Shown: positions 34,746 to 44,494, numbered from the stretch's first letter. The stretch: DNA of 64,000 nt from Candidatus Poribacteria bacterium (GCA_012267415.1 JAAXGN010000015.1:124001-188000); one strand, 5' to 3'. The notes: a model not told the origin generated them from the sequence alone. Made by a program: numbers and translations.

Positions 34746-34774
34746 TTGACTTTATCAATAAAATGTGGTATACT
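34746..34774 (+). promoter_or_regulatory. Promoter of tnpB
   Basis: TTGACT (34746-34751) and TATACT (34769-34774) are 17 bases apart. The element's left hairpin is just upstream and the tnpB ATG is 84 bases downstream of the -10. Confidence 0.65.
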
Positions 34775-34858
34775 ATTTAGACTACATCAGTGGTAGATGC
34801 TGTAACGTCTACCACACCTTTACAGAGGGATGTAGAAGCTTCACCGATGTAGAATGCC

Positions 34859-35971
34859 ATGAGAAAGTCGTATAAGTATAAACTACAGAATCAGTCTAAC
34901 GTTATCAAGATTGGCAACATGCTTGATGACATGCATGCGATACACGTGCATTTTATGCTATTGCAACGTAGATATTATCGCATGTTTGGTAAGAACATCA
35001 GTTATACTCGCATGTCCTCTCACTTGACGAAACTGAAAAGGACAACTAAACCGCATTGGAATGAGTTGCCGAGTCAAGTTTCACAGAATGTTGTGAAGCG
35101 TATTGGTGATGCTTACAATAGTTTTCTGACTAATATAAAAGAACGTAAGGAAGGGATAACGACACGTAAGGTTGGCAGACCGCATATTAAGCCACAACAT
35201 AAATATAACTCAATGACGTTCACGCAAGCAGGCTACGAGATTGAAGATAATCGTATCAAGATAAACTGTATTGAGACGTGGTATGCCTTTCATAAACATC
35301 GTGAAATGAAAGGTGAAATCAAAACGATCACGATCAAGCGTGATAGATGCGGAGACTATTGGATATGCTTTTCCTGTGATAATGTTGACGATTCAGAACC
35401 CTTTGCTAAGACAGGTAAGAGAGCAGGCTTTGATTTTGGATTGAAGACATTTCTAACAAGCAGTGATGGCAATAAAATAAACTCTCCACAGTTTCTTAAG
35501 AAGTCCTTGAATAAGTTGAGATCACTTAATAAAGCATTTTCACGCAAAGTTAGGGGTTCAGGTAACTGGTATCGTGTGTTGCGTGCGGTATGTAGGCACT
35601 ATCGCGACATCTCTAACCGGCGTCTTGACTGGCACTGGAAACTTGCCACACATCTTTGTCGTGAATACGATGCCCTTGTCTTTGAGAACCTAAATATAGA
35701 TGGTATGAAAAGGCTCTGGGGACGCAAAGTATCTGACTTGTCTTTTGCAAAGTTCTTGCTGATAATGGAACAGAAATGTGCAAAACATGGCAAGACGTTC
35801 AAACAAGTAGGCAAGTGGACTGCTACAACTCAACCTTGTAGCGACTGCGGATATAAGAACAAGGACTTGTCTCTCTTAGATAGACAGTGGATATGTTCTG
35901 AATGCAAAACACATCACGATAGAGACATAAACGCTGCTATGAATATCAAACAGGCTGGCTTAGCAGCCTAA
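34859..35971 (+). CDS. tnpB: TnpB RNA-guided nuclease of IS605-type element
   Basis: TnpB is a RuvC-type nuclease guided by an RNA (omega RNA) made from the element's 3' end. All catalytic and zinc residues are present: Asp192 (GFDFG), Glu276 (LVFENL), Asp354/Asp356 (HHDRDINAA) and the zinc finger Cys327, Cys330, Cys346, Cys349. At 370 residues the protein is full length and probably active. There is no tnpA. No clear ribosome binding site precedes ATG 34859. The omega RNA would come from the last part of the gene and the region up to the right-end hairpin at about 36044. Confidence 0.93.
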   Translation: MRKSYKYKLQNQSNVIKIGNMLDDMHAIHVHFMLLQRRYYRMFGKNISYTRMSSHLTKLKRTTKPHWNELPSQVSQNVVKRIGDAYNSFLTNIKERKEGITTRKVGRPHIKPQHKYNSMTFTQAGYEIEDNRIKINCIETWYAFHKHREMKGEIKTITIKRDRCGDYWICFSCDNVDDSEPFAKTGKRAGFDFGLKTFLTSSDGNKINSPQFLKKSLNKLRSLNKAFSRKVRGSGNWYRVLRAVCRHYRDISNRRLDWHWKLATHLCREYDALVFENLNIDGMKRLWGRKVSDLSFAKFLLIMEQKCAKHGKTFKQVGKWTATTQPCSDCGYKNKDLSLLDRQWICSECKTHHDRDINAAMNIKQAGLAA

Positions 35972-36054
35972 AGTGGAGCGGACATAAGACGTAGCTCAGA
36001 TCGGCTGTCCGCAAGGAAACACAAGCTCCTACCTTTAGGTAGTGGGTACTATGA

Positions 36055-36082
36055 CTGACATTTTGCTTTTAAATGGTATACT
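36055..36082 (+). promoter_or_regulatory. Putative promoter of the 1379-aa secreted protein
   Basis: CTGACA (36055-36060) and TATACT (36077-36082) are 16 bases apart, immediately after the IS605-type right end. The ATG is at 36155 with GAAGGACAAA upstream. The element may thus supply or border the promoter. Confidence 0.5.
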
Positions 36083-36154
36083 CTTGACTACTGAAGAATA
36101 GTCTGGTAACTGCTTCTCATCATAAAAAACAAATCTATTTGTGAAGGACAAAAC

Positions 36155-39100
36155 ATGCCAAACGCATATCACCGAATCAGTGCCGATTCCCAACCTATAA
36201 AGAAACTATCAATTTGCTTGCTGTGTATTATTCTTACGTCTGTAGCTTTATTAACCAATAGTCAGGCCCAGCCCCACATCGTCTTTGTTGTTGGTGAAGG
36301 GGAGTACCGTTCAGAAGTGACGATGCCTGCACTGGCAAAGGTGTTGTCTGAAAACTACGATTTTCGCACCACGGTTCTGATTGATGAAGAACTGCATGGG
36401 GGTGAAGAGAACAATATTGAGGGGCTTGATGCACTTGAAACGGCTGACCTACTTGTTCTGTATTTACGTTTCCGTCAACTTCCTGATGCACAACTTGCGT
36501 TATTACAGAAATACATTGACCGTGGTGGTCCTATCATCGCCTTCCGAACAACGACACATGCCTTTGCCTATGATGAGGAGGATAGTCGGGCAGAAAAATG
36601 GAACAATTTCGGTGCCCGCGAGCTCGGTGCACCGTGGATATACCACTATGGACACGGTGCAAGCACTGATGCTACACTCGTCGGTGAGCATCCTATCCTT
36701 ACGGGTGTGAGTCCTGAGTTTCATGTGCGTTCCTGGACCTATCATGTGCGTCCGAACTATCCACCCAAAGATGCACAAATTTTAGTCAATGGACGTCCCG
36801 TCTTTCCCGATGGAGAACGCGGTGATGAAGAGACGGTCAATGCAATCGCCTGGACACACACGCACTCTGGTGGCGGACGTGTGTTCACTACCACGATGGG
36901 ACATCCTGAGGATTTCAGATCGAGCGACTTTCGTAGACTCATCGTTAACGGGGTTTATTGGTGTCTTGAAAGTGAAGCACCGCGCCGATATACACCCGGT
37001 TCCCATTTTAAAAACAACTTGGCAAAAACTGGACAGCGATGGCGGGATATGGACTACGGTCCCTTCCTTTCAACTGCTGTAAAAGCAACTTCAGATAACT
37101 TGACCTACAAAGGTATTATTATTCCACTAACACCGGATCTCACTGGGGGTTCCGTTGTTTTTGACACTGACCTATTGCGTTATTCCGCGGGTTGGATAGA
37201 TGGATTGATTGACTTCGCTGATGTGGAATTTAACGGCTGGCATCAGAGTTATCCGTCTATTGAGGGAAAACTGCTATGGGAAAATCCTGTGGCACCAGGG
37301 TGGGCAAAAAATGATAGTTTTGAGGACACACGTACCGTTCCCTTTGGACCACTTCCCAGAGATTGGGCACATTGGAAAGGATTGTATCTTCACGAAAGGC
37401 GCGTTGTCATGTCTTATACGGTTGGAACACAATCGGTATTGGAAACACCGTCGCTTGAGAGTGATGATAAAGGGTTGGCTTTTGTGCGTACTTTCCATCT
37501 GGGTCCTTCAGAAACCGGTTCACTCGTGCGAATCGCGAAAATGAAAGGTGGCGAAGTCTCTGCATTACCCGATCTATCGCGTGGCACTGCTGTTGCCTTA
37601 TATTCGCAAGGAACAGAAGCTGGCGCACCAAACAGTTTACTTGCTGCTTTGATTGACGCACCAGAAGGAACACAATGGGAGACGTTACAGGATGAGATCC
37701 GTGTTCGGTTCCCCGCATCTGAACAACCAATCATTGCTAAAATTATGATAACACCGACGATCCATGATAAACTTGATCTGAATGTCTGGAGAGAGTTCAT
37801 TGAATCATCGTCCACTGTATCAGATTTACCCGCATTGATTCAAGGTGGACCCAAACGGTGGTCTGAAAAACTCACCACCACTGGACAAACAGACATAGAG
37901 CAACGACTTAGCGTAGAAAGAGAGATAATGGGTGCTGGTAAAACGACAATACATCTTGAATTGGAAGGATATCAACCGAAAGTGCTTTCTATGAAGGACC
38001 TATCACCTGCCCCGAAAGGTGTTGGTGATGCTGATCAGTATATGGCAGTTTTGTTTCCTGATCCAAAAACATCAGAAGCATCTGCTACCCATGTGCAGAA
38101 AAACGATTCATCCTTGATAGGGTACTGGCGTTTTGATGAGGGTTCCGGTTTACACGCTACAAGTATAACGCAGAACATGTCAACGATCTCACTTAATGAT
38201 GTTCATTGGGATGTTGGTAAAGAAGGGAGTAGTCTTGTATTCAAAGATGAATCTGAGGCAGTTTTTGACGAGAGCATTGATCTCGATTTTGACACTTCTG
38301 ACTTAACTTTCTCGGCATGGATTGCTACTGAGGAGGACGGTTCAATTTTCTCTGAAGCACTTGAGGATCCTGAGTGGGTTCCCGATGGCAAAACATTCTT
38401 TATCCGAAATGGAAATCTGGCATTTGATGTTGGATGGGTTGGTGTCATTGTAGGTAACGGTGGAGATGGAAACTCAGTCACTGATGGTGATTGGCACCAT
38501 GTCGGATTTACATGGAAACATAAGAATGGTGAAGTAAAACTGTTCTTGGATGGCGAGATTGTCGGCGAGGGTAGGCTCAGTCCAAATGAAACTTTGGAAA
38601 ACGACGTATTACGACTCGGATTCACTTCAGAGAATTTTCCAGAATCACCTTGGTTTGAAGGAAAGATTGATGAAATGCATCTGTACAGTCGTGCACTATC
38701 CCTTGACGAAATGCAGAAACTCTACACAGCAGAACAGGAACCCCCCTTGATAGCTGCTGCAATTATTGGTGCGGATAAGGGCGCGAAATGGCGTGTTGAC
38801 TCAGACCGTGTTGAGCTCCGTTTCTCAACTGACACAACAGATGGAACAGCATCGTTTCTTAAATGGGATGGCAGTGAAGAACAACTCTCAGAATTCGCCC
38901 GAATCGCGGCAAATGATGGTGTTGATCCCGGACAACCGTTCGCGATAGATAAGATAGTTTGGCCTGCAGATAATCCATGGGATTCGTGGATACGGTTCGG
39001 AGGATTCGACTTCTTCTCAGACGGCAAACGCGCTGCACTTTCCACATGGAACGGTGATGTGTGGATAGTCACCGGACTCAACGATACCCTAAAAGAACTC

Positions 39101-40294
39101 GTTTGGCAGCGTATTGCAACAGGACTAAACCAACCCCTTGGGCTTAAAATTGTCAAGGATGAGATATATGTACTTGGACGCGATCAAATTACACGTCTTG
39201 TTGATCTCAACGCAGATGGAGAGACGGACTTCTACCAGAATTTTAACAACGATGTTTATAACAGTGAACATTTCCACGAACAGGCGATGGATCTACAGAC
39301 GGATGCAGCAGGGAATTTCTATTACATGAAATCTGCACGGCACGCGCTGCGTGCATCACATCCGCACCACGGAACGCTTATCAAAGTCACACCAGATGGG
39401 GAAAAATCTACCGTGATCGCTTACGGATTTCGTGCTTCTAATGGACTCGGAATCAGTCCTGGACCTATATTCTATGGTACGGATCAGGAAGGTTTCTGGA
39501 TGCCGGCGAACCGTCTAAACCGTATCACTGCCGGAGGAAAGTTCTACGGAAATCTATGGGGTTGGCCCCCGCCGGGTGAAACACCAACAAGTTATGAACC
39601 ACCTCTCTGTTGGCTTGCCCCTTTTGTGGATCGTTCCCCAGCAACGGTTGTCTGGATTCCTGAAGGGACATGGGGAGAAATGGAAGATTCACTTCTCTCA
39701 GTGAGTTATGGAACAGGCAAAGTCTATGCTGTTCTTCAACACAAGACTGGAGAAACAGTTCAAGGGGGAGTTACTGAAATGGATCTGGACTTTCCAACAG
39801 GCGTGATGCGTGGCAGATTCCATCCGATTAGTAAGGACCTCTATCTTGCGGGTCTATTTGGCTGGTCATCCAACAAACACGGAGAGACAGGTTTTTATCG
39901 TGTCCGCATGACCGGTGCGCCCCTTCGAACTGCAAAATCGTTCCGTGCTGTCAACGACGGTTTAATCATCAGTTTCTACGCACCGTTAGCTCCCGATTCC
40001 GCGACAAAACTGGACAACTGGCGTGTACAAAGTTGGGAATACCGATGGACACAAAATTACGGTTCACCACAGTTGAAACAGAACGGTGCTGAGGGTAGAG
40101 ATGAACATCCCGTCCAATCCGTTACGCTTTCTGAGGATGGTAAAACCGTTTTCCTGAGTATTCCAAGTCTGACACCTACGATGCAATTCCATGTTAATTT
40201 CACGGGTAATTTTGCAGATGGAATCCCGTTGGATGGGTATCTACATGGCACAATACACGCGCTTGAAGATAGAGACAGCGGCGTAGTGCAGTAG
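36155..40294 (+). CDS. Large secreted multidomain protein (ThuA, DUF6797-like, LamG, beta-propeller)
   Basis: A signal peptide (hydrophobic core about residues 18-34, cleavage near SQA) leads to four parts. Residues 40-280 form a ThuA-like glutamine-amidotransferase fold (FVVGEGEYRSEVTMPAL, GGPIIAFRTTTHAF, HPILTGV). Residues 290-620 resemble the DUF6797-type domain of planctomycete-like secreted proteins (WRDMDYGPFLS). Residues 645-870 are a LamG/concanavalin-like domain (LIGYWRFDEGSGLHA, DGDWHHVGFTW). Residues 930-1250 are a sorbosone-dehydrogenase-like beta-propeller (GLNQPLGLKIV, YGFRASNGLGIS), and a beta-domain ends the chain. It is likely periplasmic or extracellular and involved with carbohydrates; the reaction is unknown. 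It converges with the ABC permease gene, seven bases away. Confidence 0.8.
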   Translation: MPNAYHRISADSQPIKKLSICLLCIILTSVALLTNSQAQPHIVFVVGEGEYRSEVTMPALAKVLSENYDFRTTVLIDEELHGGEENNIEGLDALETADLLVLYLRFRQLPDAQLALLQKYIDRGGPIIAFRTTTHAFAYDEEDSRAEKWNNFGARELGAPWIYHYGHGASTDATLVGEHPILTGVSPEFHVRSWTYHVRPNYPPKDAQILVNGRPVFPDGERGDEETVNAIAWTHTHSGGGRVFTTTMGHPEDFRSSDFRRLIVNGVYWCLESEAPRRYTPGSHFKNNLAKTGQRWRDMDYGPFLSTAVKATSDNLTYKGIIIPLTPDLTGGSVVFDTDLLRYSAGWIDGLIDFADVEFNGWHQSYPSIEGKLLWENPVAPGWAKNDSFEDTRTVPFGPLPRDWAHWKGLYLHERRVVMSYTVGTQSVLETPSLESDDKGLAFVRTFHLGPSETGSLVRIAKMKGGEVSALPDLSRGTAVALYSQGTEAGAPNSLLAALIDAPEGTQWETLQDEIRVRFPASEQPIIAKIMITPTIHDKLDLNVWREFIESSSTVSDLPALIQGGPKRWSEKLTTTGQTDIEQRLSVEREIMGAGKTTIHLELEGYQPKVLSMKDLSPAPKGVGDADQYMAVLFPDPKTSEASATHVQKNDSSLIGYWRFDEGSGLHATSITQNMSTISLNDVHWDVGKEGSSLVFKDESEAVFDESIDLDFDTSDLTFSAWIATEEDGSIFSEALEDPEWVPDGKTFFIRNGNLAFDVGWVGVIVGNGGDGNSVTDGDWHHVGFTWKHKNGEVKLFLDGEIVGEGRLSPNETLENDVLRLGFTSENFPESPWFEGKIDEMHLYSRALSLDEMQKLYTAEQEPPLIAAAIIGADKGAKWRVDSDRVELRFSTDTTDGTASFLKWDGSEEQLSEFARIAANDGVDPGQPFAIDKIVWPADNPWDSWIRFGGFDFFSDGKRAALSTWNGDVWIVTGLNDTLKELVWQRIATGLNQPLGLKIVKDEIYVLGRDQITRLVDLNADGETDFYQNFNNDVYNSEHFHEQAMDLQTDAAGNFYYMKSARHALRASHPHHGTLIKVTPDGEKSTVIAYGFRASNGLGISPGPIFYGTDQEGFWMPANRLNRITAGGKFYGNLWGWPPPGETPTSYEPPLCWLAPFVDRSPATVVWIPEGTWGEMEDSLLSVSYGTGKVYAVLQHKTGETVQGGVTEMDLDFPTGVMRGRFHPISKDLYLAGLFGWSSNKHGETGFYRVRMTGAPLRTAKSFRAVNDGLIISFYAPLAPDSATKLDNWRVQSWEYRWTQNYGSPQLKQNGAEGRDEHPVQSVTLSEDGKTVFLSIPSLTPTMQFHVNFTGNFADGIPLDGYLHGTIHALEDRDSGVVQ

Positions 40295-40301
40295 TCATGC
40301 A

Positions 40302-41705
40302 TTAAATTTCAACGTGCAAAAACGCAAGACAAGCTCCATACAAAAGTACAACGAAAAACAGCGTCAATAAGAACATATCTACCACCACAGTTTTGAAATC
40401 ACGACTGAGACTGAGCGAATCTTCAAATGTTGGAATCGCCTCAGGACTGATAGGCTTTTTCGACATACCTTCACCAACTCCAATGATGTGGAGACTGTCA
40501 GGATCTGCTCTGTCCATATCAATGACAAATTCTCGGTATTCACGAGCATAGTCCTGCACATTTTCCACAAATTGTTGATGCCGTTTAAAACCTGTTCCGG
40601 CAAAGGCTTCAAGAAGATGTTGGACAATTGATACCGGCGAGATGCGTGTGACTGAGCGTGCTTGTTGTATTTGGGTGTGCTGTTGGTCTAAGTATTCGTG
40701 GCTCAAGCGTTCTCGTGCTGCCGCCTCTTTGATAACATACTCGCCTGCCAACTGCATTCTTTTGTTAGGGAACCCGTCTGTGCCTTCTAAGCGAGATAGA
40801 TATTCATCCCTGAATTCACTTTGAATATGTGTATGTCGTTCTAAGAATTCGTCATAAGTCATCGGATTAGAAAACCCACTTGCAATGGAGGCAAGTGTAC
40901 TTGGCATAAAGACGACAAAGGTAACCCATATCAATAGGAGAGTCACGAGACTCGCAGCATTGCGCTGTACAAACGATGATATCAACAAACCTAATGCGAT
41001 AAACAGACATAGGTATAAGATTGCGATAAAGAATATAATACCTAATCGGCTCCACGCATCGGTTCCAAGTTGGACATCACTGGAAGTGGAAATCACAAAA
41101 AGGTTTATTAACGTCGCAAGCGCAAATGGGATACTGATACATAGCAATGCTCCCAAGAATTTACCAATTAGCACAGTATGTCGTGCCACAGCGTATGCCA
41201 ACGTTAAACGTAGTGTGCCGCGTTCTCGTTCACCAGAAATAGAATCAAAGGTGAACAGGATCGCAATTAGGCTTAAGACGTACCCGATCACAAATCCCCA
41301 ATCTACCTTAATAGAGTCCGGACGAATATTTCTTGAGTTTAATCTTGTAGGACGGTAATCTAACTGCCAGAATCCAACTAAATCATGGGTGATTACACTG
41401 ATAAGTATGTGGACAGTATTCGGTATAGCAGTATCCCCTCCTTCAGCACAGAAATGAAGTGGAGACGGTTTTTTGTGAAGCAGACCGGGTCCATATTGTG
41501 CAATACGATATAAGTCTGTCTGAGACTTAAGCTGATTCAGAGACTCTGTGACACCATCGTGGTATTTCTGCATCCGTTCAGGGTGTTCGCGAAGATGTAC
41601 AAATGCGTTGGTCAACATCAACCCGAGAAGTAATACTGTTGCCAGTGCAAACCGGAGGCTATTGAGGTTGTCATATATTTCGCGTTTTGTTATATGCCAA
41701 ATCAT
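40302..41705 (-). CDS. ABC-2-type transporter permease, second gene
   Basis: The 467-residue membrane protein has one helix at residues 18-36 and a long periplasmic loop to about residue 135. A cluster of five helices follows from 137, then a second extracytoplasmic domain (about 270-430) and a last helix at the C-terminus. SGERERGTLRLTLAYAVAR after the second helix is the ABC-2 permease signature. Large loops of this kind are found in permeases with DUF3526-like regions. It follows the paralogous permease at 41853 on the same strand after 147 bases. The ATPase and accessory proteins are not in the window. The cargo is unknown. Confidence 0.8.
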   Translation of the reverse strand: MIWHITKREIYDNLNSLRFALATVLLLGLMLTNAFVHLREHPERMQKYHDGVTESLNQLKSQTDLYRIAQYGPGLLHKKPSPLHFCAEGGDTAIPNTVHILISVITHDLVGFWQLDYRPTRLNSRNIRPDSIKVDWGFVIGYVLSLIAILFTFDSISGERERGTLRLTLAYAVARHTVLIGKFLGALLCISIPFALATLINLFVISTSSDVQLGTDAWSRLGIIFFIAILYLCLFIALGLLISSFVQRNAASLVTLLLIWVTFVVFMPSTLASIASGFSNPMTYDEFLERHTHIQSEFRDEYLSRLEGTDGFPNKRMQLAGEYVIKEAAARERLSHEYLDQQHTQIQQARSVTRISPVSIVQHLLEAFAGTGFKRHQQFVENVQDYAREYREFVIDMDRADPDSLHIIGVGEGMSKKPISPEAIPTFEDSLSLSRDFKTVVVDMFLLTLFFVVLLYGACLAFLHVEI

Positions 41706-41852
41706 GTATCGGTTCTCGGTTGTCGGTTGAATAGCAGTCAGCAGTCAGTGAAGAGATCTTCTTTAAGAAATTACCCCCATAAAACACTCAAGAGGCAGAA
41801 AATTGTCTTGGAACTATTTCTTGACTGACAACTATTATAGTTGATAGCAATC

Positions 41853-43388
41853 CTACACTTCGCTTCTGATGAAAACAATGAATATTACCGTAAAAAGAAG
41901 TAGGTTCATTGTAAGTAGCAGGAGTAAATCTGGTAATGCGCGCTTAGCATTTATATGAATTTCACTTTTCTGAAATGTGAATTGAGGTAAACTATCCCAA
42001 TCAACAACACTTCCGTCCCCAGTAAACCATTGTTTAGACCCGAATATATCTGAATCATAGAAATAGTCAATCAATGTGCGTCGATACTTTCGCGTCGCTT
42101 CAAAAAAGTCTCTGAGTCCATACAAGTCTGTTCCTGCCCAAGCTTGTGTTGCAGCGTCGTACATCCCTACTGGCGAGAATCTTAAAAGTATGCGTTCAAG
42201 TATCGCTGGCTTAACGAAGATACTATCAAATGCTTGTTTTCGAACAAGCCATGCTCGTTCCGCTGTTTCAATAGTTTGTTGTCCAAGAAATCGATTATAG
42301 TTCTGTGCGAAAGGGACATTAGGTTTGGATTCTTCCTTAAGCCTTCCGATATTGGAATGAGATTGGTAATAATACTTGAGTATTGATGGACTTTGATAAA
42401 AGTAAGCGGCGTTGTATCCTGATCCGCCTCTCAGACCAAAATTCGGACCTTCACCTACCAAGCCAAAATACGGGTCTTCCCCTGGAACAGGGTCAGTAGC
42501 GAGGAAGTGTTTTCGTTCTCTGTCGAATTCCTCCCAAATCTGTTTTAGTTGGTCATAAGCGGATGTCATCTGTGCTTGGGAAGTTTGCGGAGGGGCAATC
42601 ATTGCAAGAATCACGTTTGGGTATACAAATAACCAAAACCCCCAGACTACCATGGCCAACATTAGTGCCGTGCCTGTTCGACGGGTTGCTGCTGAAATGA
42701 GCATACCGATGAGGTAAAATACCGACAGATATACAATTGAACTAATCACAATTCCACCGATACGCAGAAAATCATCAACGTTTAGCGAAATAGCTGCGGA
42801 TGTCATCAGTAAAATTACTGCGAGGATCAAACTCATTAGGAGCGGCACCAGCAGAGATATCATCGCACTAAAGTATTTGGCTAATAGGATATAACCACGA
42901 CCAACTGGATGTGTCAGGACAAGTCGTAATGTGCCTTGCTCGTGTTCACCAGCAAGGGTATCGTAAGCAAAAATAAGTGCCATTAGACTCAGAACGACCT
43001 CAAAGATAAAGACAATATCAATTGAAGAAAAGAGATTTAGAAGTGAATTTGATGTTCTATACGTGCTTGCATCCCACAGAGTCGGCACTTGAGCGTGAGT
43101 TATAAAAATTTCGTTCCCTAATCGTTTATCTAATCCTACATTAAAAATACTGAACGGGTTAGGTGGACGGGCAATGCGATAGTGTCCCGCAGAATAGGTT
43201 CTTATTTCACGTAAATTCTGTTGTTGGTTTTTAACATTGGTGTGATAATCTTCCAATCGTCGGTCATAATCATTGATAAGTACATAAGTATTAACAACCA
43301 CAAGTAACAGCATGATTAAAACTGCTGCAGCGAAGCGGAACGTCATCAAAATCTCAAGGAGTTCTCTACGTATCAGTGTTTTAAGCAC
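41853..43388 (-). CDS. ABC-2-type transporter permease, first gene
   Basis: Same architecture as the next gene: helix at 17-36, periplasmic loop, helix near 125-145, the signature AGEHEQGTLRLVLTHPVGRG, four more helices, a long extracytoplasmic insert (about 270-480) and a terminal helix. It has 511 residues and starts with GTG at 43388, with AAGGTG five bases upstream. Together the two could form a heterodimeric channel. The 147-base gap between the genes contains direct and inverted short repeats and no gene. Their ATPase must be encoded elsewhere. Confidence 0.8.
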   Translation of the reverse strand: MLKTLIRRELLEILMTFRFAAAVLIMLLLVVVNTYVLINDYDRRLEDYHTNVKNQQQNLREIRTYSAGHYRIARPPNPFSIFNVGLDKRLGNEIFITHAQVPTLWDASTYRTSNSLLNLFSSIDIVFIFEVVLSLMALIFAYDTLAGEHEQGTLRLVLTHPVGRGYILLAKYFSAMISLLVPLLMSLILAVILLMTSAAISLNVDDFLRIGGIVISSIVYLSVFYLIGMLISAATRRTGTALMLAMVVWGFWLFVYPNVILAMIAPPQTSQAQMTSAYDQLKQIWEEFDRERKHFLATDPVPGEDPYFGLVGEGPNFGLRGGSGYNAAYFYQSPSILKYYYQSHSNIGRLKEESKPNVPFAQNYNRFLGQQTIETAERAWLVRKQAFDSIFVKPAILERILLRFSPVGMYDAATQAWAGTDLYGLRDFFEATRKYRRTLIDYFYDSDIFGSKQWFTGDGSVVDWDSLPQFTFQKSEIHINAKRALPDLLLLLTMNLLLFTVIFIVFIRSEV

Positions 43389-43693
43389 TTTACACCTTTA
43401 ATAACTAATAGCAGATTACGTAATACCCAACCCGAACTACGTCCAAGATAATTGGCGTAGGTATTGTAATACCACCCAATCTTAAAAACAATTAACTTTT
43501 ATATAAACATGTGTGATACTACCTTTTAAGGTGTTGGAAGTAAATAGTTAAATTTACGTAGTAATCTTCAATGTTTCAGGATTTTCGTCCCACTCATTAA
43601 TTTTAATGAATTCTACCATGAAAAAAGCGGCAATGCCAATCCTAATTGATTCTTTAGTGACAAAAACTATATGCACCCGAAACATGAAAAACC
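43389..43693. other. Intergenic region without recognisable gene
   Basis: This AT-rich stretch separates the divergent permease and CDP-alcohol transferase genes. I see no coding frame and no conserved repeat of the families found elsewhere. It should contain the promoter of the permease pair, but no clear motif stands out. Confidence 0.4.
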
Positions 43694-43722
43694 TTGATAT
43701 GAAAGTCAGATTCTGCTACAAT
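43694..43722 (+). promoter_or_regulatory. Promoter of the CDP-alcohol transferase, with structured leader
   Basis: TTGATA (43694-43699) and TACAAT (43717-43722) are 17 bases apart. The leader of about 115 bases contains an inverted pair GGTGCTTACTG (43749-43759) and CAGTAGCACC (43793-43802) that can form a 10-bp stem with one bulge ahead of the ATG at 43845. Confidence 0.6.
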
Positions 43723-43844
43723 AATTGCGTATAGGCAACCATTAAGAGGGTGCTTACTGTTTTATGAATGCATATCGGTTAGTGAAAGTGATCAGTAGCA
43801 CCTTGTAAATCCTATGCCTAAACAGAATGTGGAGATGCGTAGGC

Positions 43845-44450
43845 ATGGCAGCAAACGCAATAACGCTTTTTCGTCTTTTTCTAACTTTTATTGTTATCGG
43901 TCTTTTTAGACGTAATGTTTACATAGATATTGCGTGCATCGTAACAATCCTTATTATTTTTATACTTGATTCCGTTGACGGTATAGTTGCGCGTAAACAG
44001 AACCAGACGTCTACGTTCGGTGCCGTTTTTGATATTGCTGCTGACAGAATCGTAGAAAACGTTTTTTGGATTTACTTTGCAGTGATTGATGATAGAATTT
44101 CGTTCTGGCTTCCTATCGCTGTAGCAGCACGCGGTTTCCTTACAGATGGTGTCCGAAGCATTGCACTCACAGAAGGCAAAACAGCTTTCGAAATGAGTTC
44201 TGCTGCATGGTCACGTGCATTGACCAGTTCCCGATTTTCACGCGGACTCTACGGTTTAACCAAAATGCTGACGTTTATTTTTCTTCCTGCCACACTTGTA
44301 CTTAAAGATATCTATCCAAATGTTCAGATCGTTAATACTTTTTCGTTGGTTTCTGTGATAATTGCTTATATCGCTGTCGCCATGTGTATCATCCGCGGAA
44401 TTCCTGTGCTTGTTGATGGATGGAGATACATCAAGCCAGAACCTGAGTAA
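43845..44450 (+). CDS. CDP-alcohol phosphatidyltransferase
   Basis: Enzymes of this family replace CMP on CDP-diacylglycerol or similar with an alcohol to make phospholipids. The catalytic motif D-x-x-DG-x-x-AR...G-x-x-x-D-x-x-x-D is fully present: DSVDGIVARKQ, then FGAVFDIAADR. About six membrane helices span the 201 residues. Start ATG 43845 begins MAANAITLFR, typical of this family; ATG 43827 would add six residues. Phosphatidylglycerophosphate synthase is the likeliest activity, but inositol- or archaetidyl-type acceptors cannot be excluded. The gene stands alone, with a hairpin at 44451-44494 right after its stop. Confidence 0.88.
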   Translation: MAANAITLFRLFLTFIVIGLFRRNVYIDIACIVTILIIFILDSVDGIVARKQNQTSTFGAVFDIAADRIVENVFWIYFAVIDDRISFWLPIAVAARGFLTDGVRSIALTEGKTAFEMSSAAWSRALTSSRFSRGLYGLTKMLTFIFLPATLVLKDIYPNVQIVNTFSLVSVIIAYIAVAMCIIRGIPVLVDGWRYIKPEPE

Positions 44451-44494
44451 ACAAGATTGCGTTCATAAGAAAAACCCATAACTGTCAATCTTGT
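44451..44494 (+). other. Inverted repeat after the transferase gene
   Basis: ACAAGATTG and CAATCTTGT are perfectly complementary and separated by 26 bases. It begins immediately after the stop codon. The loop is long and no T run follows, so it may be a weak terminator, a decay-protecting structure or a repeat remnant. Confidence 0.45.

Larger units (their letters stand above)
34681..36054 (+). mobile_element. IS200/IS605-family element carrying only tnpB
   Basis: Left side: CCGTCAA (34681) and GGGATGTAGACGG (34706-34718) enclose an imperfect hairpin (CTGCCTTTAGGTAG). Right side: the hairpin CCTACCTTTAGGTAG near 36030-36044. Both hairpins share the loop sequence CTTTAGG, as expected for paired IS605 ends. 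Only tnpB lies inside; tnpA is absent, so movement would need a transposase in trans. The exact cleavage sites are not determined, and the listed limits are approximate. A related left end without tnpB is at 24668. Confidence 0.75.
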
